A stretch of 64,000 bases of DNA from positions 25,160,878-25,224,877 of the forward strand of contig OY829326.1 of NCBI GenBank assembly GCA_963691655.1, read 5' to 3'. Made by a program: the position numbers and the translations under genes. The DNA is from Toxonevra muliebris (taxonomy: Eukaryota > Arthropoda > Insecta > Diptera > Pallopteridae). This document shows positions 45,039-57,962 of this stretch, piece by piece. Positions within the stretch are counted from its first letter, which is position 1; each line of letters starts with the position of its first letter. The notes beneath the pieces are model-generated. The model saw nothing but the letters and a program-made list of their open reading frames with translations. It was not told the DNA's origin and did not search any database.

Positions 45039-47299
45039 GACTCATTTAAATGTGGTTACTTTTAAAACAAGATTAGCAGTTAAGATAGACGTTGATTTAA
45101 CGTTAAGTTGCTGATGTTCTTCTTGTTGCCAGTTCAAACTTTATGAAAGAAATACTAATTATTTTGCTTACTTAAACAAAAAAAATAAATGTAGCTATCA
45201 TAAACATAAATTATGCATAACTTTTATGAGACATGCAGATTTTGTCAGAATTTCTAAAAAAAAAAAAAAAGTTTATAGGAGTATGTACTAATTTTTCGAA
45301 AAATTTTTATTTGGTATTAAACAATGAAATGTAATAATTAAACTGAACTGTAGGAAATTTATTAGTGCATATTTTTAATAATCGGAAAGTTTTTAATGAG
45401 AATAGATACTTTATTTTTTGATAATAGCCACATAATCATTTTTCTGAAATTTTTATTTTTTTGCATTTACGTTCCCTACTTCCTTCCTATATTCAAAACT
45501 TTATGTCTAACAATAAACACTTAAATGTAATAGGGTGGATCTGTTTATATTAATGATTTTTAACGCTATATCTGAAAAGTCTTAAAAAAAATCTGAAAAA
45601 TATATTTTTAAATTTGGACATCATTTTTGTTCAGACCTTTCAGAAAGTTCATGGCGAGTTTGGAAAAAAGAATTGATGCTGAACGTGCATATTTCAATTT
45701 AAATTATAGTATTTTTCTAGTCAAAAAAGAAAATGGTTTTGAAGGGAATATATCAAAAACTTTTATTGAGGCAAGTTTTTCTTAAGACAAGATAATTAAT
45801 TAAATAAAATTTGATTCACCTTAACTTTTTTATTGTTAGTTTCGTATTACTAAAAAAAAAACAAAATCTATAAAAAATTAAGTAGCAATTTTCTTTGATT
45901 TTAGCACATTTTTAAATATTTGATCATAAAAAATTAAATGAGGGTCAAGTTATTTATTACAATGACTCAAAAATGCTTAATACAAAGTTTGACAGACAAG
46001 TTTAAATCCAAGTTCAAATTATTAGACAACAAACCACAAAAAAGTGTTAATATAAATATATAATATAAATTAAAATTCAATAAAAAATTAACCAATAATA
46101 ATACAAAGCAAGCATTTGTTATTCAAAAGTAACTCTTCTTTTATATAATTTTACCAAAAGTTAAAAAACAAAAAACTTAATAAAACATTTCAAAGGTTAT
46201 ATTATTAATTCTTTTTAATTATGCAAATTAAATTAATTGATATATTAGGCCTGTCTTTTCTATTGTATACGTACTAACCACTTGGCTACTTGAAAATTAA
46301 AAAAAAAAACAAAAAAAAAAATACAAAACCAAAATGCCAAATAAATTTCACTTTCAATTGTATACAACTTTAAAAGGCCAAAGATTCTTTTTTCACAAAA
46401 AAAAAAAACAACAGCAACATCTTTGTATCAATTTTAAATCCTGATTAAAGCATATTTCTATTTATTACTTAGTAGCATTTTTAATTGATGACATCAGTGC
46501 TAAGATTGTCTTATTGTTTTAATATTTTGCTACCAAAATAAATTTTGACTTCATTTTAAATTATTTCTAATAAATATTGTATTAAAAAAAAAGCTTCATG
46601 TCATTAATTTGATAATTTAAAAGAATGTTTTGTTTTATAGATATTTAAAAAAAAAGTAAAGAAAAGAAAAAAATTAAAACTAACTTGCTGAACTTGTCCA
46701 CACTTTTTTTTTTAGTTTTCTGACGCAGTTAACTCAACTCTTTTTTTTCTTTCTTTTTTTAAATATTATGCAAAAACATCATAGTTTTAAACTAACTATT
46801 TATTATTCATAAATTACCAAAACAATAAAAAAAATTAAATTATTTTATTAATTTCTCACCATTGCTCAGCTTATAGTAGCAGCTATATTAGCAACTAATA
46901 ATAGCCAGAAACCGTTATAAGTATGGGTTCTTTCCTCTCTATTTTTGTTTAGGGTAGTATCGTTCTAATACTTGTGACTTGTGTTTCTCATGTCGCTTGT
47001 CTTCCATGTTTTCTTTCTCTCTCTCTTACATCAGTTTGAGAGCCTTTGTTTCAAATCCTATTTGGTTGGTTTTAAACTTTCATATTCCCATGTCTTGCTC
47101 ATCCATTCATTAATCTATTCTTAATGAGAAAAGGAAATAGCAGCAAAAAAAGTATAGGAAGAATAAATCGAGCAAAACGTGCTGTCACCTTTAATTCCGT
47201 GAGACTTGAGCATTTTGACACGCACTTACAGAAAACTATAGAACTTCAAAAGTTGCGTAAGGTTAAATGAGTCTATTTGGGTTAAAATAAAACCAAAAG

Positions 47300-47390
47300 C
47301 ATATTAAAAACAAAAACAAATTAAAAACCAAAACAAAAAAAATTAAAAACCAAAACAAAAAATTAAAAACCAAAAAATTTAAAAGACAAA
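47300..47390 (+). repeat. Short tandem repeat, unit about 20 bp
   Basis: AATTAAAAACCAAAACAAAA is repeated about four times with small length changes. Confidence 0.85.
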
Positions 47391-48025
47391 AATAAAAACA
47401 AATCACTATTGCGCATGTAAAACATTAATATTTTTTACTGAGTATAAGCCTCTTTTTAACGCCTTTTATTTATTTGTCTAGCTAGTTTTACCTGCTGCTG
47501 CCACTGCTACTGCTAATGTCAACATGTCCACACTTTGCATGAATTTATGCAATTTTTTAGTTAATGTTGTCTTAACAAAGTTGCTCCCATGTTTTTAATT
47601 TTGTTTTCGTCCCCGTTTCCCCTAATTGTGTCCACTACAACTTCTTTTATGTGTGTGACTTAATCTTTAGCTCAAATTGAATCTTTGAGTTGCTATTTAT
47701 TTCATGCTTATTTATGATGTTTAGTTGATATAAAATTCTCAAAATTATGATTTCATTTCATGCATAAAATTTAAATTTAATTAATTTTTTTTTTTTTTGT
47801 ATATAATTTTATTTACTTAATACTTTAAAGTATTTCGTGCTATAATTTATGTGGATATATCAAACTACTATAAATGCGGATATAATTTGGAATTACAAGC
47901 TTAATACATATTTTTATTAATGCTAATTTATTTTATATACAAAATCTTTTGTTAGAAGGTGCGAAAAGAATTTCAACAATATTGTTTCTGAACTGGTAAT
48001 TCCCTCAGATCACCATATCTGCGTG

Positions 48026-48184
48026 TACCAGCGTATTCAGAGATTTCCTAAGGAGGGGTTTTAAACTTTTTTTTGTCACCAACAATTTTTTTTTTTTTAT
48101 TCATGGCCAACGATGAAAATGTAAGATATTTTCATCGGAAATGGGGTGGGCTTAACCCTGGAACCCCCCTTGGACCCGCTAGTG
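48026..48184 (+). mobile_element. Short MITE, CACTAGCGGATCC family
   Basis: The right end reads GGACCCGCTAGTG (to 48184) and the left ACCAGCGTATTCAGAGATTT. The interior has TTTCCTAAGGAGGGG, TTCATGGCCAACGAT and GGGCTTAACCC, in the order seen at 5720 and 21910. This is the most complete copy, with both ends visible. Flanking 8-base segments match poorly. Confidence 0.65.
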
Positions 48185-48719
48185 TGTGCACGTGTATATT
48201 TAGTTAGTTCTGTTATTTTAAATACCTTTTACTTGAATTTATTTTTTAGAATTTCTGAGAGTATTTATAAAACTGGATTTAAAATAAATCTTGAAAAAAT
48301 TGAGTGAAATAATATATATGCATAGTGCATATTTTTCCTAGATGTATTTTTTTAATTCAGATGTATTTTTTTCACTATTAATTAAATAACAAAAAATTAT
48401 TTTCTTTTACATATATACGTGCATAATCTACAATTCATGCATTGTGCTCATATTTCACCGGAAATTTCTATAATTTAGGCAAATGTTTTCTTTATTTAAC
48501 AATGTTGGTTTCATATGATTGCAAAGTTGTAGAAGTTTGTAAAGGTAGTGCTAAAAATCTAGCATGCATATTTCCTTATAAACCGTGTATATTTTATTTC
48601 TATTCTGTTGTCCTTCTCATAACTGTTTAAATAAGAAAAAATCCCCAAAAAGTTGAATGAAAAAAAAATATGTTTGTGAATGCATGCATATTTTCTAAAA
48701 TTCATGCATTGCAAAAAGT

Positions 48720-49012
48720 ATACTACTGTCACTATTATGGCACAACCGCCCCTGGAGGACCAAGGCCGAGCTTTTCGCATCCATTCATGTTGTGTGAGTT
48801 ATATTTATACACGAATGAAAGGGACCTACAGTTTTATGTCATTTCACCTTTTTTTACCCTTGGAGGTTTGCCATGGAGCCAAGAGGTGGTGCCGTGTAGA
48901 AAAATTTTTATTTTCTATTTTTGGTTTGCGAGCGTGCCGAAATATTAACCCGGGCACATCAACGTAGCGATGCGTAGCAGTCCAACACAATAACCACTAG
49001 ACTACGGCGACC
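48720..49012 (-). mobile_element. tRNA-derived SINE
   Basis: In reverse complement the head starts GGTCGCCGTAGTCTAGTGGT (from 49012), with an A-box-like sequence, and continues to CCCGGGTTAATATTTC, a decayed B box, near 48940. The body toward 48720 shares sequence with the repeat at 36870-37015. No target duplication was found. Frames over 48670-48967 are by-products. Confidence 0.6.
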
Positions 49013-52000
49013 ACAAAACAAGTATATTTCACAAAATTTTCTAAATAATTGATAAAGGTTTTCTTCATTTAACCAAAATGGTTTAATTCGATTGAAAATA
49101 CTTAAAAGTGTGTCAGAATTTCGCTAAGAATCCAGCGTGCATATCTTTATAAGGTTATGCACGTTATCCACATATATTTATGGTAGCTTCTGCAATTTTT
49201 CAAGGAAATATATGCCTAAAAAAATTAATTAATTAATTACATAATTTCGCTTTGATTTTACATACAAACTTGTCGTGCATATATTCCTCATACCTAAAAT
49301 CGACTGACTTTCTATTGAATACATATAAAGGTTACCAAATATTTGATTGGATACAACAAAAGAGGAGATATTAGTATTTCACCACTTCTTACAATGTCAT
49401 ATAATGTAATTAATAATTTTAATTTAATTTTAATCTTTATTTCAAAGAAATTAAAATCTTAATATAATTTATTAATTTGATTTTTTTTTTATTTTCTGTT
49501 TCTTTTTAGGTGAGTAATTAAACAACGAAAAAAATTAAACGTCAACTGGTATAATATATATTGCGCATATATATTTATTGTTAAAACAAATCAGGTATTT
49601 TAAAAATTCGAAAATGAAAGATGTGCTCATATCAACAACCAAAACAAAAATGTAAAAAATATGTAATCTTAATAGTAAAAATACAGCAATATGAATATTT
49701 TCATAAAAAATTAAAAACATTTCATGGTCACAAGGATTACATAAACCGCCGCTTATCAAATATCCTAAAAAGTTTTAAAGAAAAAAAAAGAACACCAACT
49801 GTGTTCATGTCTTAAATGAGTAAAAAATTATACACCACGTTTATAGCAATTAACGTTATTTTGCTTGAGCACACACACACAAACAAAAATTGTCATTAAG
49901 GCCATCGTACAAAAAGTACAGACAAAGTTAAAGAAAAAAGCAAAATCTTGAATGTAGTAATTCAGTTTTTATAAAATGCTTTAGGGTGTGCGCACATTTA
50001 TTATGATATTTTTTTGATAGCTTGAAAGTCAAAAAGTGCAACGTTGTGACCTTCAATATAGACGAGAGTTTCAATTTAAACAAGCTGAGCTGCATACAAA
50101 ATAAAAAAACAAAAAAACAAACAAAAGACCAGGGTGAAGAAGTAAAAGATGAAGCTGTTGAGAGAAAAGAAGTTTTTGTAGCTGCTGTATGCTGAGTTCA
50201 AGCAGCTGTTACAATGAAACCTGTTTTATGCACACAAAAACGCCACTACCTTTATATACCGCTAGCTAGCTACCTGCAGTGTGCCTGTGTCTTAATTGCA
50301 TATAGCAGTTACAATTAAGTAAATTGTGCGTAAGTTTGCTAAAAATTCAATCTTCTCTGGCAAATAATATGCAATATTTAGTAGTCTACATAACAAAACA
50401 ATGTAGCAATAGTAGAAAAGACATGAATATTATAATAACTGAGATGGGCAGAGAAGTGATTAGATAGAGAAGCTTAGACTATCAGCTGAAGAAGTAAGTA
50501 GTAAGTAGCTGGCTTAAACTGAACCATCACAATTAATTAGAAGTATTGATAAAATTTCATATTTATATTAATAAAACTAAGCAAAAGTAAACCAGAAACC
50601 AATGAGCTCACACTTGCAAATCATTAGAAAACCAAGAAAATTTTAAAACATAGCAAAAGGTAAAAATATAGGAATCAAGATGAAAATACTCGGGTAGTTT
50701 CATAATCCAGAAAATTATGAATCAATGATAGATAAAATATATGAGAGCTAAGTGACTCCTCAGGTTCATAAACAGAAGCTTGTGATACTTGATCTCTCAC
50801 TAAAAGGATAATTGAGAGTGCCTGAAGTTCGCCATTATCTCGTGGGAAAACTCAGAACAAAAATCAAACCAAAATTCAGACCGAAGATAAGACTAAAATC
50901 CGGACCATGAAATAAACTATAAAAAATCAAAAAGCAGACCCAAAGCCATCATTAAGTTCTTCAAAAGTAGAACACCTCCATATATACTTATCCTGAAATT
51001 TCAGGCGAATAATAAATATAGTTCTCCTATTGAAAGATTTTCACATTTTTGGGAGACTATACATCCCCTACCACCTTTCTCAGGATTGTACGCTGAAAAT
51101 TTTAAGCTACTTTAATCTAAAAATAGGAATTACTGGCATTTCCTTGTATAATTAACATTTAGGAGAAATCACTTTCTTACAGTACGTTTGAGAACATTGT
51201 TATTATAAAATAATTTATTTTTGAATAGTGTAGAGTTTAAATTTTAATTGCACATCAACTCAATAGTTTTAACTTAATACTTATTCCAAAATAGTTTTAA
51301 GCCCGCATTCTTATTGCAATTGTGCGCGATTGTTCTCTCTAGGCTTTAGGCTTTTAATTTCTTTAAATTATGCAATCACTTTTAAATTAAAAACCCATAT
51401 CAATTGTGGTATTCACATGCCTGTCACAGTCATATGCACACATATGAGTATGTCTGTCTGGCTGCCTACCAATCCAACTGACCATTGTGGTTGACCTTGC
51501 ATGTTTTAGCCAATTTTGAATGGAAATAAAATTTATGCGTTTGGATTAAATGAAAAACAAGAAATAAAATTTTTGCTATAATCGATTATACAAATACCAA
51601 AATAAAAAAAAAAAAATTATAATGATGAGTTCTAAAAATTTTTAAATTTTTTTTCTTCATGATTAAAAGACTTCAGTTTTAAAATAAATAATACAAAATT
51701 TCATTCATTTAAATGATAATGATGATGTAAGCAGTTGCATATTGCTTATTATAAAAATTCACAGCCTGCAGAAGTTTTACACACTTCATATGAGTTAAAT
51801 CACTGTTAATCACTATTTTTTTTTTATTAAAGTTTAAAGCGCGCTCACGCTTAATTTAAACAAATTGTTAAAATGTCATAAAACTCATTATTAGTTTGTG
51901 CATTTTTACAGTAGAAGTGGCAGCCTTACTTCATAGTAAAATATTTACTTAAATTTACTGATTCTAATTAAAATTTAAAAATTTGCATCTATGATTTTGC

Positions 52001-53819
52001 TGCAGTTATTGTGTGAATTTTTTCTTTTTTTACTATCGATTGGAATTTATTATTGGGATATTGTTTGCTTGTATATATGTAACCTACTTGTACGAATATT
52101 TCAATGGTATAATGATAATGGTAATTAAATTTCAAACCAAACAAAAAAATGTCAAACAAAAAAAATAATTATTAAGGCTCGGTAAGCTAAATCTTTATTA
52201 ACTTAAAAAAAAATCAAAAATAAAAACTCATATACTTTATCTTCTTGATTACCAAGCAGCCTCTCAATGTGCCTCTCGAGACATTTCCTTAAAGAGATGT
52301 GATATTATTACTTGAACTTTACTATCCTCTTTACATGCTATACTAACTAGTGATTCTAATTACAAAGTCATTGACAGAACTTAAAATTTTCTCTACAAAA
52401 TTTACAACTAAGTTTCAAGAATACTTAACAAATTTCATATATCTGTAATTTTTCAGTCACTTTGTCACTAAAGTATTTTAAGAGTACTTAAAACACAAAT
52501 CACTCATAAAGTTTACTAGAATTACATTCTCCGGTTGCGAGTTTGTTTATTTGTCTAGTAGTATTTGTTAACGTAATACATACACACATTCTTATATGGG
52601 GAAAAAACGTGCGCTCAACTATTTAAAACATATATAAATTAATTTATTAATGACAAATTACGCAAATTGTGTTTATTTGCTTTTGCTATCCTGCTCTCAA
52701 ATTAACACTAACAAAACTAGTACTAACAAAAAAACTAATTGCAAGCAAACAAATCAATACAATTTGCCATTGCTAAGTTAAATAATGAAATTTTGTAATT
52801 TCTTATATGCAACAAAGTTGTAGAGGTGCACAAATTTTTTCTCCAAAATATTTATGTAGCTTATTTTATATTATTTTGCAATTAAGACACAATTGTTAAT
52901 AGAAACGATTCTCCTCATTTATCTTAAGCAAATTTGTTTAGTTTTTACTACAATATCCAATCATATTTTATGGATCCTCAGACCAATACGAGTATGTGTT
53001 AAATTTTCAATTTGTTTTATTCTTAATGCAAGTTAAGATCATTTGCTAATTTTAACACAAAATAATTTTTATTCCTTAGACTATTAATGTAAGGCCAAAG
53101 TATTTTATTTATTGACAGGAATCCTCAGAAAATTTAAAAGGAGCAAAGATAGACCAAAGTAGAGAAATAGCTGAAAACAATTTTAGGAAACTGAATTTAA
53201 TTTCACTTATTTTCAAATATATGAATCCAATTCTATAGTTGGTTAGGCAAACACTCAAATTTTTAACACATTCACTTAGTCATTTGGCACATTAATTTTG
53301 TTTATGTCAAATGAAATTATTTGTCCTTTCACCTGATCTTTTCAGTGAATATGAGTCAAATAGAGTCAATTGCTGTCAAAATATGTGACGAAATCAGTTT
53401 GCAATTGATAACAATCACATGGAATCGAAGCGGGTTTGCTTGCTAATCTGCTTATTCTATGATTTTTTATTATTCTTCTGGCATTATTGTTCAATTATAC
53501 CCATTTACCTTAACAATATTTGACATTTTCTGGTTTAGTGCCAAACGCTGTGTACTGCGAAAATTAAACAATTACACTGTTTTGCTGTAGACGATTTGCT
53601 GTGGCAATTTGTTCATCGTTGCAACTCAAGAAACTCTAGAAATCTATTATCACATGGGGCAGCCAATTTGAGTTGTATCAAAATCATGATACATGACTCT
53701 AGCATTATTTTTGGTTTATTTGTGCGATCGATAGAATTAAAACGAAGCAATCTCATACAAACTTTTTTCAAATCTTTTGCATTATTCTGAGATTTTTACG
53801 TATAGAAACTTAAATATCA

Positions 53820-54029
53820 GTCTCGTGAGAGTAAAACCATATTAATATTATTAACTCCTGAATCTGATGAGCTTGTGTTTTATATAATTTTGTTTTTTTT
53901 TTACAATACGATCGCTAAAATTAAAATTATTTTGCATTTTTCCCCAAAGTTTTCATATGAGAAGTGAAGTAATCGGTCATGTGAGTAGAAATATATTATT
54001 ATTATTTACTCTTGAACCTACTGATTTCC
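53820..54029 (+). repeat. Diverged local duplication
   Basis: GTGAGAGTAAAACCATATTA...TTAACTCCTGAATCTGATGA (53825-53873) resembles GTGAGTAGAAATATATTATT...TTACTCTTGAACCTACTGAT (53980-54027). The copies are about 155 bases apart. Confidence 0.4.
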
Positions 54030-57000
54030 ATTTTTAAAAAATTCTTTTTCAAATCCTGCTCATTCAGAAAAATTAATATAAAACAGTTTGATTTCGAAGT
54101 TCATGGTATTTTAATTCAAAATTGTAAAAATTTAGAATAATAAGTGCAAAACTAATTAAAAATATTGGGGAAAACAATAAACTTTCAATTTCTATACTCA
54201 AAGTCTTATAAAAAAAAAACATTTAAATGTAAATCAAGTTTTCGTTTATTTGCCTACAACCTCTAAAACAATAAACAAATAAATTATAAACCGATTATTT
54301 ATAAATTTATCATATCATCAAACTGGGATATAAAAAAATTGTGATTTGTTAAACTTTTACTTTCATAAAAAGTTGTGCCAATAAAAATACCAAAAAACCC
54401 ATTTAAACAATCCAAAACAGGTCAATAACATTATAACTCAAATTAAAAATAGATAAAACTGACAAATGACGGGGGTAGCAGCACACAATGTGGCATAAAG
54501 CACACACAACTACAAGTAGATATACTTATACATGTGTATATTTGTATATACATTTCTAACGTAATAAATACTTCAAGAATTAATCGATGATAAATGATGC
54601 TTCACAACATATTTAGATTAATACTGAAAGACAAATGCGAAAGAAGAAGGTTTTATAACCACATACTTAATAACGCGAATTTGCATGATCATTGATAAAA
54701 ATCTTAAGGTAAAAAATATGTAGAAAAAAAAACCTATGCAATATTTCAAAATTCCAAAAACAAAAAAAAAACAAAAATAAAAAACGATCAGACTCAGACA
54801 AATATATGTCTATATCTGCCTACCTCTATCTGTTACTCTGGCACATTGCAATATTGCGATGCGACCTTAAACATTCACAATGACGAAGATGATAATGATA
54901 AATTTGGTTTAAATGATGACGAGCCGTTTGCTGCTGCATAAATCGTAAAATGAGTTAGTAAAAAATGTGAAACTTTGATGTAATATACATACATACAAGT
55001 CTAGCTACAGATGTTATTTAATAATACAAAATGCAACAAATTTTATTAGCATATAGCTGTGAAAACGGGTATTTCCTACGCTGTATATGCTGTATGCTGT
55101 ATGCGCTTTGAGAACGCACCTTAATTTGTGTGTGTGTTATTTATTTTTTTTTTTTTGTAGGGAAAGAGTTAAATAAAGTTGGTTAATGCAAAAAGAGTGA
55201 GGGCAGTAGTGTTAGTAAATTATTGATTTGATTTAGTTGTTTTGGTTTTTCATTTGGAAACTTGTTAAAAGCCTTAAAGTTGCCGCAAAAAAAGAAAAAA
55301 AATAATAATTGAAAGTTTTTTGGCTCCACTCGAATGATGATTTGCAATATTTATTAAATACTTAAAATTTAGTTTCAAAAAAATGACAAAACTTGAAATA
55401 GCAACATTTCGCTGGCTTCTGTTATTTCGTTTCGAAATATGTTGTTAAATCAAATTTTGGCAGCATTAATTACTAAAAAAGTTAAATACATAAATGTAAA
55501 GTAGCAATTTTCAATGCAACAAACTTTTTTTTATAACTGATGCTTTATGAAGTCAATCAAAATAAAGAAGACTTTGTAGGATTTTTTTTCAATAACTGTA
55601 AAGTTAAAACTTTATAATATGTCTGCTTTTGAAAACAATCACGATAAAACTGAACTGCCACTACATAGGCATCAAAAGCACGCATATTTTCTTTCAAATG
55701 TCATGTGTATGTCTGGATTAGGATGCAGTGAAAAATCTAAAATTTGACATTAAAGTTTTACCACCTTCAATTTGCAAACATAATTTGAATACCTTCTATG
55801 TCAGATATCCTCTGAAAAACTTAAGATTTATAGTTTGCTATGCCATAGTTTAATACTGGTTTCGTTTTACATAATCGTTTATTACTACTTTAAAACTGTC
55901 TCAGAAAACTTACATTTCTGAGAGTTGTTCTCATTTTTTCTAATTTAGAAGATTGAATATTTACAACTGATGCAAAATACCATAACGATGGTACGAAGTT
56001 GTCAAATTTCATTATGCTCTAAAACCAAACGCATTGCGGAAAGTTCGCAAAACCTCTAAAATTTTGCAATGCTTCAAACATTTGCAGTATTGCGAAACAG
56101 CTGATTCTGATTTTGGTTTTTCAAAACATAGTTTTTACTCAAATAAATTTTAAAAAAATGTGAAACTTACGACGCGAACTTTTAAAAATTAAATCAAATA
56201 ACTTGTTTTTCCTCTTTTCGGCATTTTTAAAAATTAATTATTGCACAAAATTGCATCCCTAAAAGTTTCTTATACGATGTCTACTGGTTGGTGTGGAAAA
56301 AAAACTTACAGTTCCGCAATCTCGAAATTTTGCTAGACCTAAATTTACAAAACCGTAAACCGGGAAACATAAAATACTCAAACTTACAGACACCTATGGA
56401 CCATGGGACTAGAGCAGTTTTATGGCGCGTTCATCTTTGTGATTGGAATGTATTAGAAACGTAAAGAAACCAATTTTTCAGGGAACTTTGCTGTTCTGAC
56501 GTTTAAATATACTTACATAAAATGTTGCGAGTAATGAATTTATTGAATTCCAAGGAGGAGCAAATATTTAAAAAACTAAAAATATAAGTTTCAACTAGAG
56601 TTGAATTTCTTTTTATATTTTAGTGATTTGAAAGCATTTCCAAACAAGAAAAAATTTAAAAAAAAATTCTAAGCCTCAAACAACATCAGTTATACGAATG
56701 CTCTCATTGTTATATCATGATTGAAACTTATTAGGGAAGTAAACGACACATACAGGAAAAGGTAATATTAAAACATATTAAAATTAAGCGGACAATGATT
56801 TAACTGGGTCCAAGTTAAGCTAAATAATACATATTTTAATGATATGAGTCCATAATCAAACAAAATAGAATCCCAAACAAAAGCTCATGCTTCTTATAAT
56901 TTCATCATAATTGAAATTTATTGGGGAAGTGAAAGACCCAAACTGAAAGAAAAATATGAAAATCTGAAATAAAATCGCATTAAAATGATGTGATAAATTT

Positions 57001-57930
57001 TACTACACCCAAGATAAACCAAATATTGCCAAATCTAATGAAATGAATCCATAGTCAAGCAAAACAGCATTTCTTCATATTTTTCAATAAAAAGAGAGTA
57101 ATTTCAAGTAGAGAAAAATGTAAAAATTCATTAAAGTTTCAAGTTAAATATGAACTCCAAACAAATACTTAGTATCCATTAGACTAGTTCATGCTAGTAT
57201 TCCATCATGATTATGTCTTACATATTCTGGCTATCATATATGTATGGATAAAAAAAAACTGAATTTCTGAAAAACATCTTAAACCACAAGAGTTTTGAAC
57301 GATGTTTGTAATTTTTGCCTAAATATTATAATTAGTTTTTCACTTCACCCTTTACACGTAACGCTTACGCATGCGCCACTTAAAGTTTTACTTGCAAAAT
57401 GCTGTCATTTCTTAAACGGTAGATATACTAGAAGAAACATTATAATCCAACATTTTTATGTTTAGTTTTTCACTTAATTTTTTATTTGTTTGCGTTTTGG
57501 GAACTTACCGGCTTTACGCAGAAGCACATATATACAATGTACATAAATGCATACATATAAATATATGTGAGTGTATCTCAAATGTGTGTCAAATTTTTTT
57601 TTTTCCTTTTTTTATTTTCATCTTCTTGGCGGCATTTACATTTACAAATTTAAATGTAAATTTGTGATTTTTTTTTTGTTTTATTTTGATTTTGACAAAT
57701 GACGCGAAAAGAAGGCGGGTGACAAGGGGGAGGAGAAGGCTTTAAAATAAATATATGCCGCCTCGTGTAAGAGTGCATAATGCGTATGTGAATAGTTGTC
57801 GTCGTTCAAGTAGTTCATTTATATTGTCGAATGTCAGTTTGACATGTTCCAAATAACGAAAATTATGAATTCATACAAATAGATAATCGTAGGTATGTAT
57901 GTCTGTGTGTATCTAGTTACCGCCTAAAGG

Positions 57931-57932
<2 letters not shown>

Positions 57933-57962
<30 letters not shown>
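57933..57962. repeat. Poly-T run
   Basis: About 29 consecutive T bases, the longest homopolymer in the window. Confidence 0.95.

Noticed and set aside
54780..54941. 54-codon frame without ATG ending in DDEPFAAA
   Set aside because: The acidic run comes from GAT/AAT simple sequence, and there is no convincing acceptor or start.
57360..57420. Possible 33-nt minus-strand exon ending at GTAAGC
   Set aside because: The acceptor is weak and no partner exon with matching phase was found.
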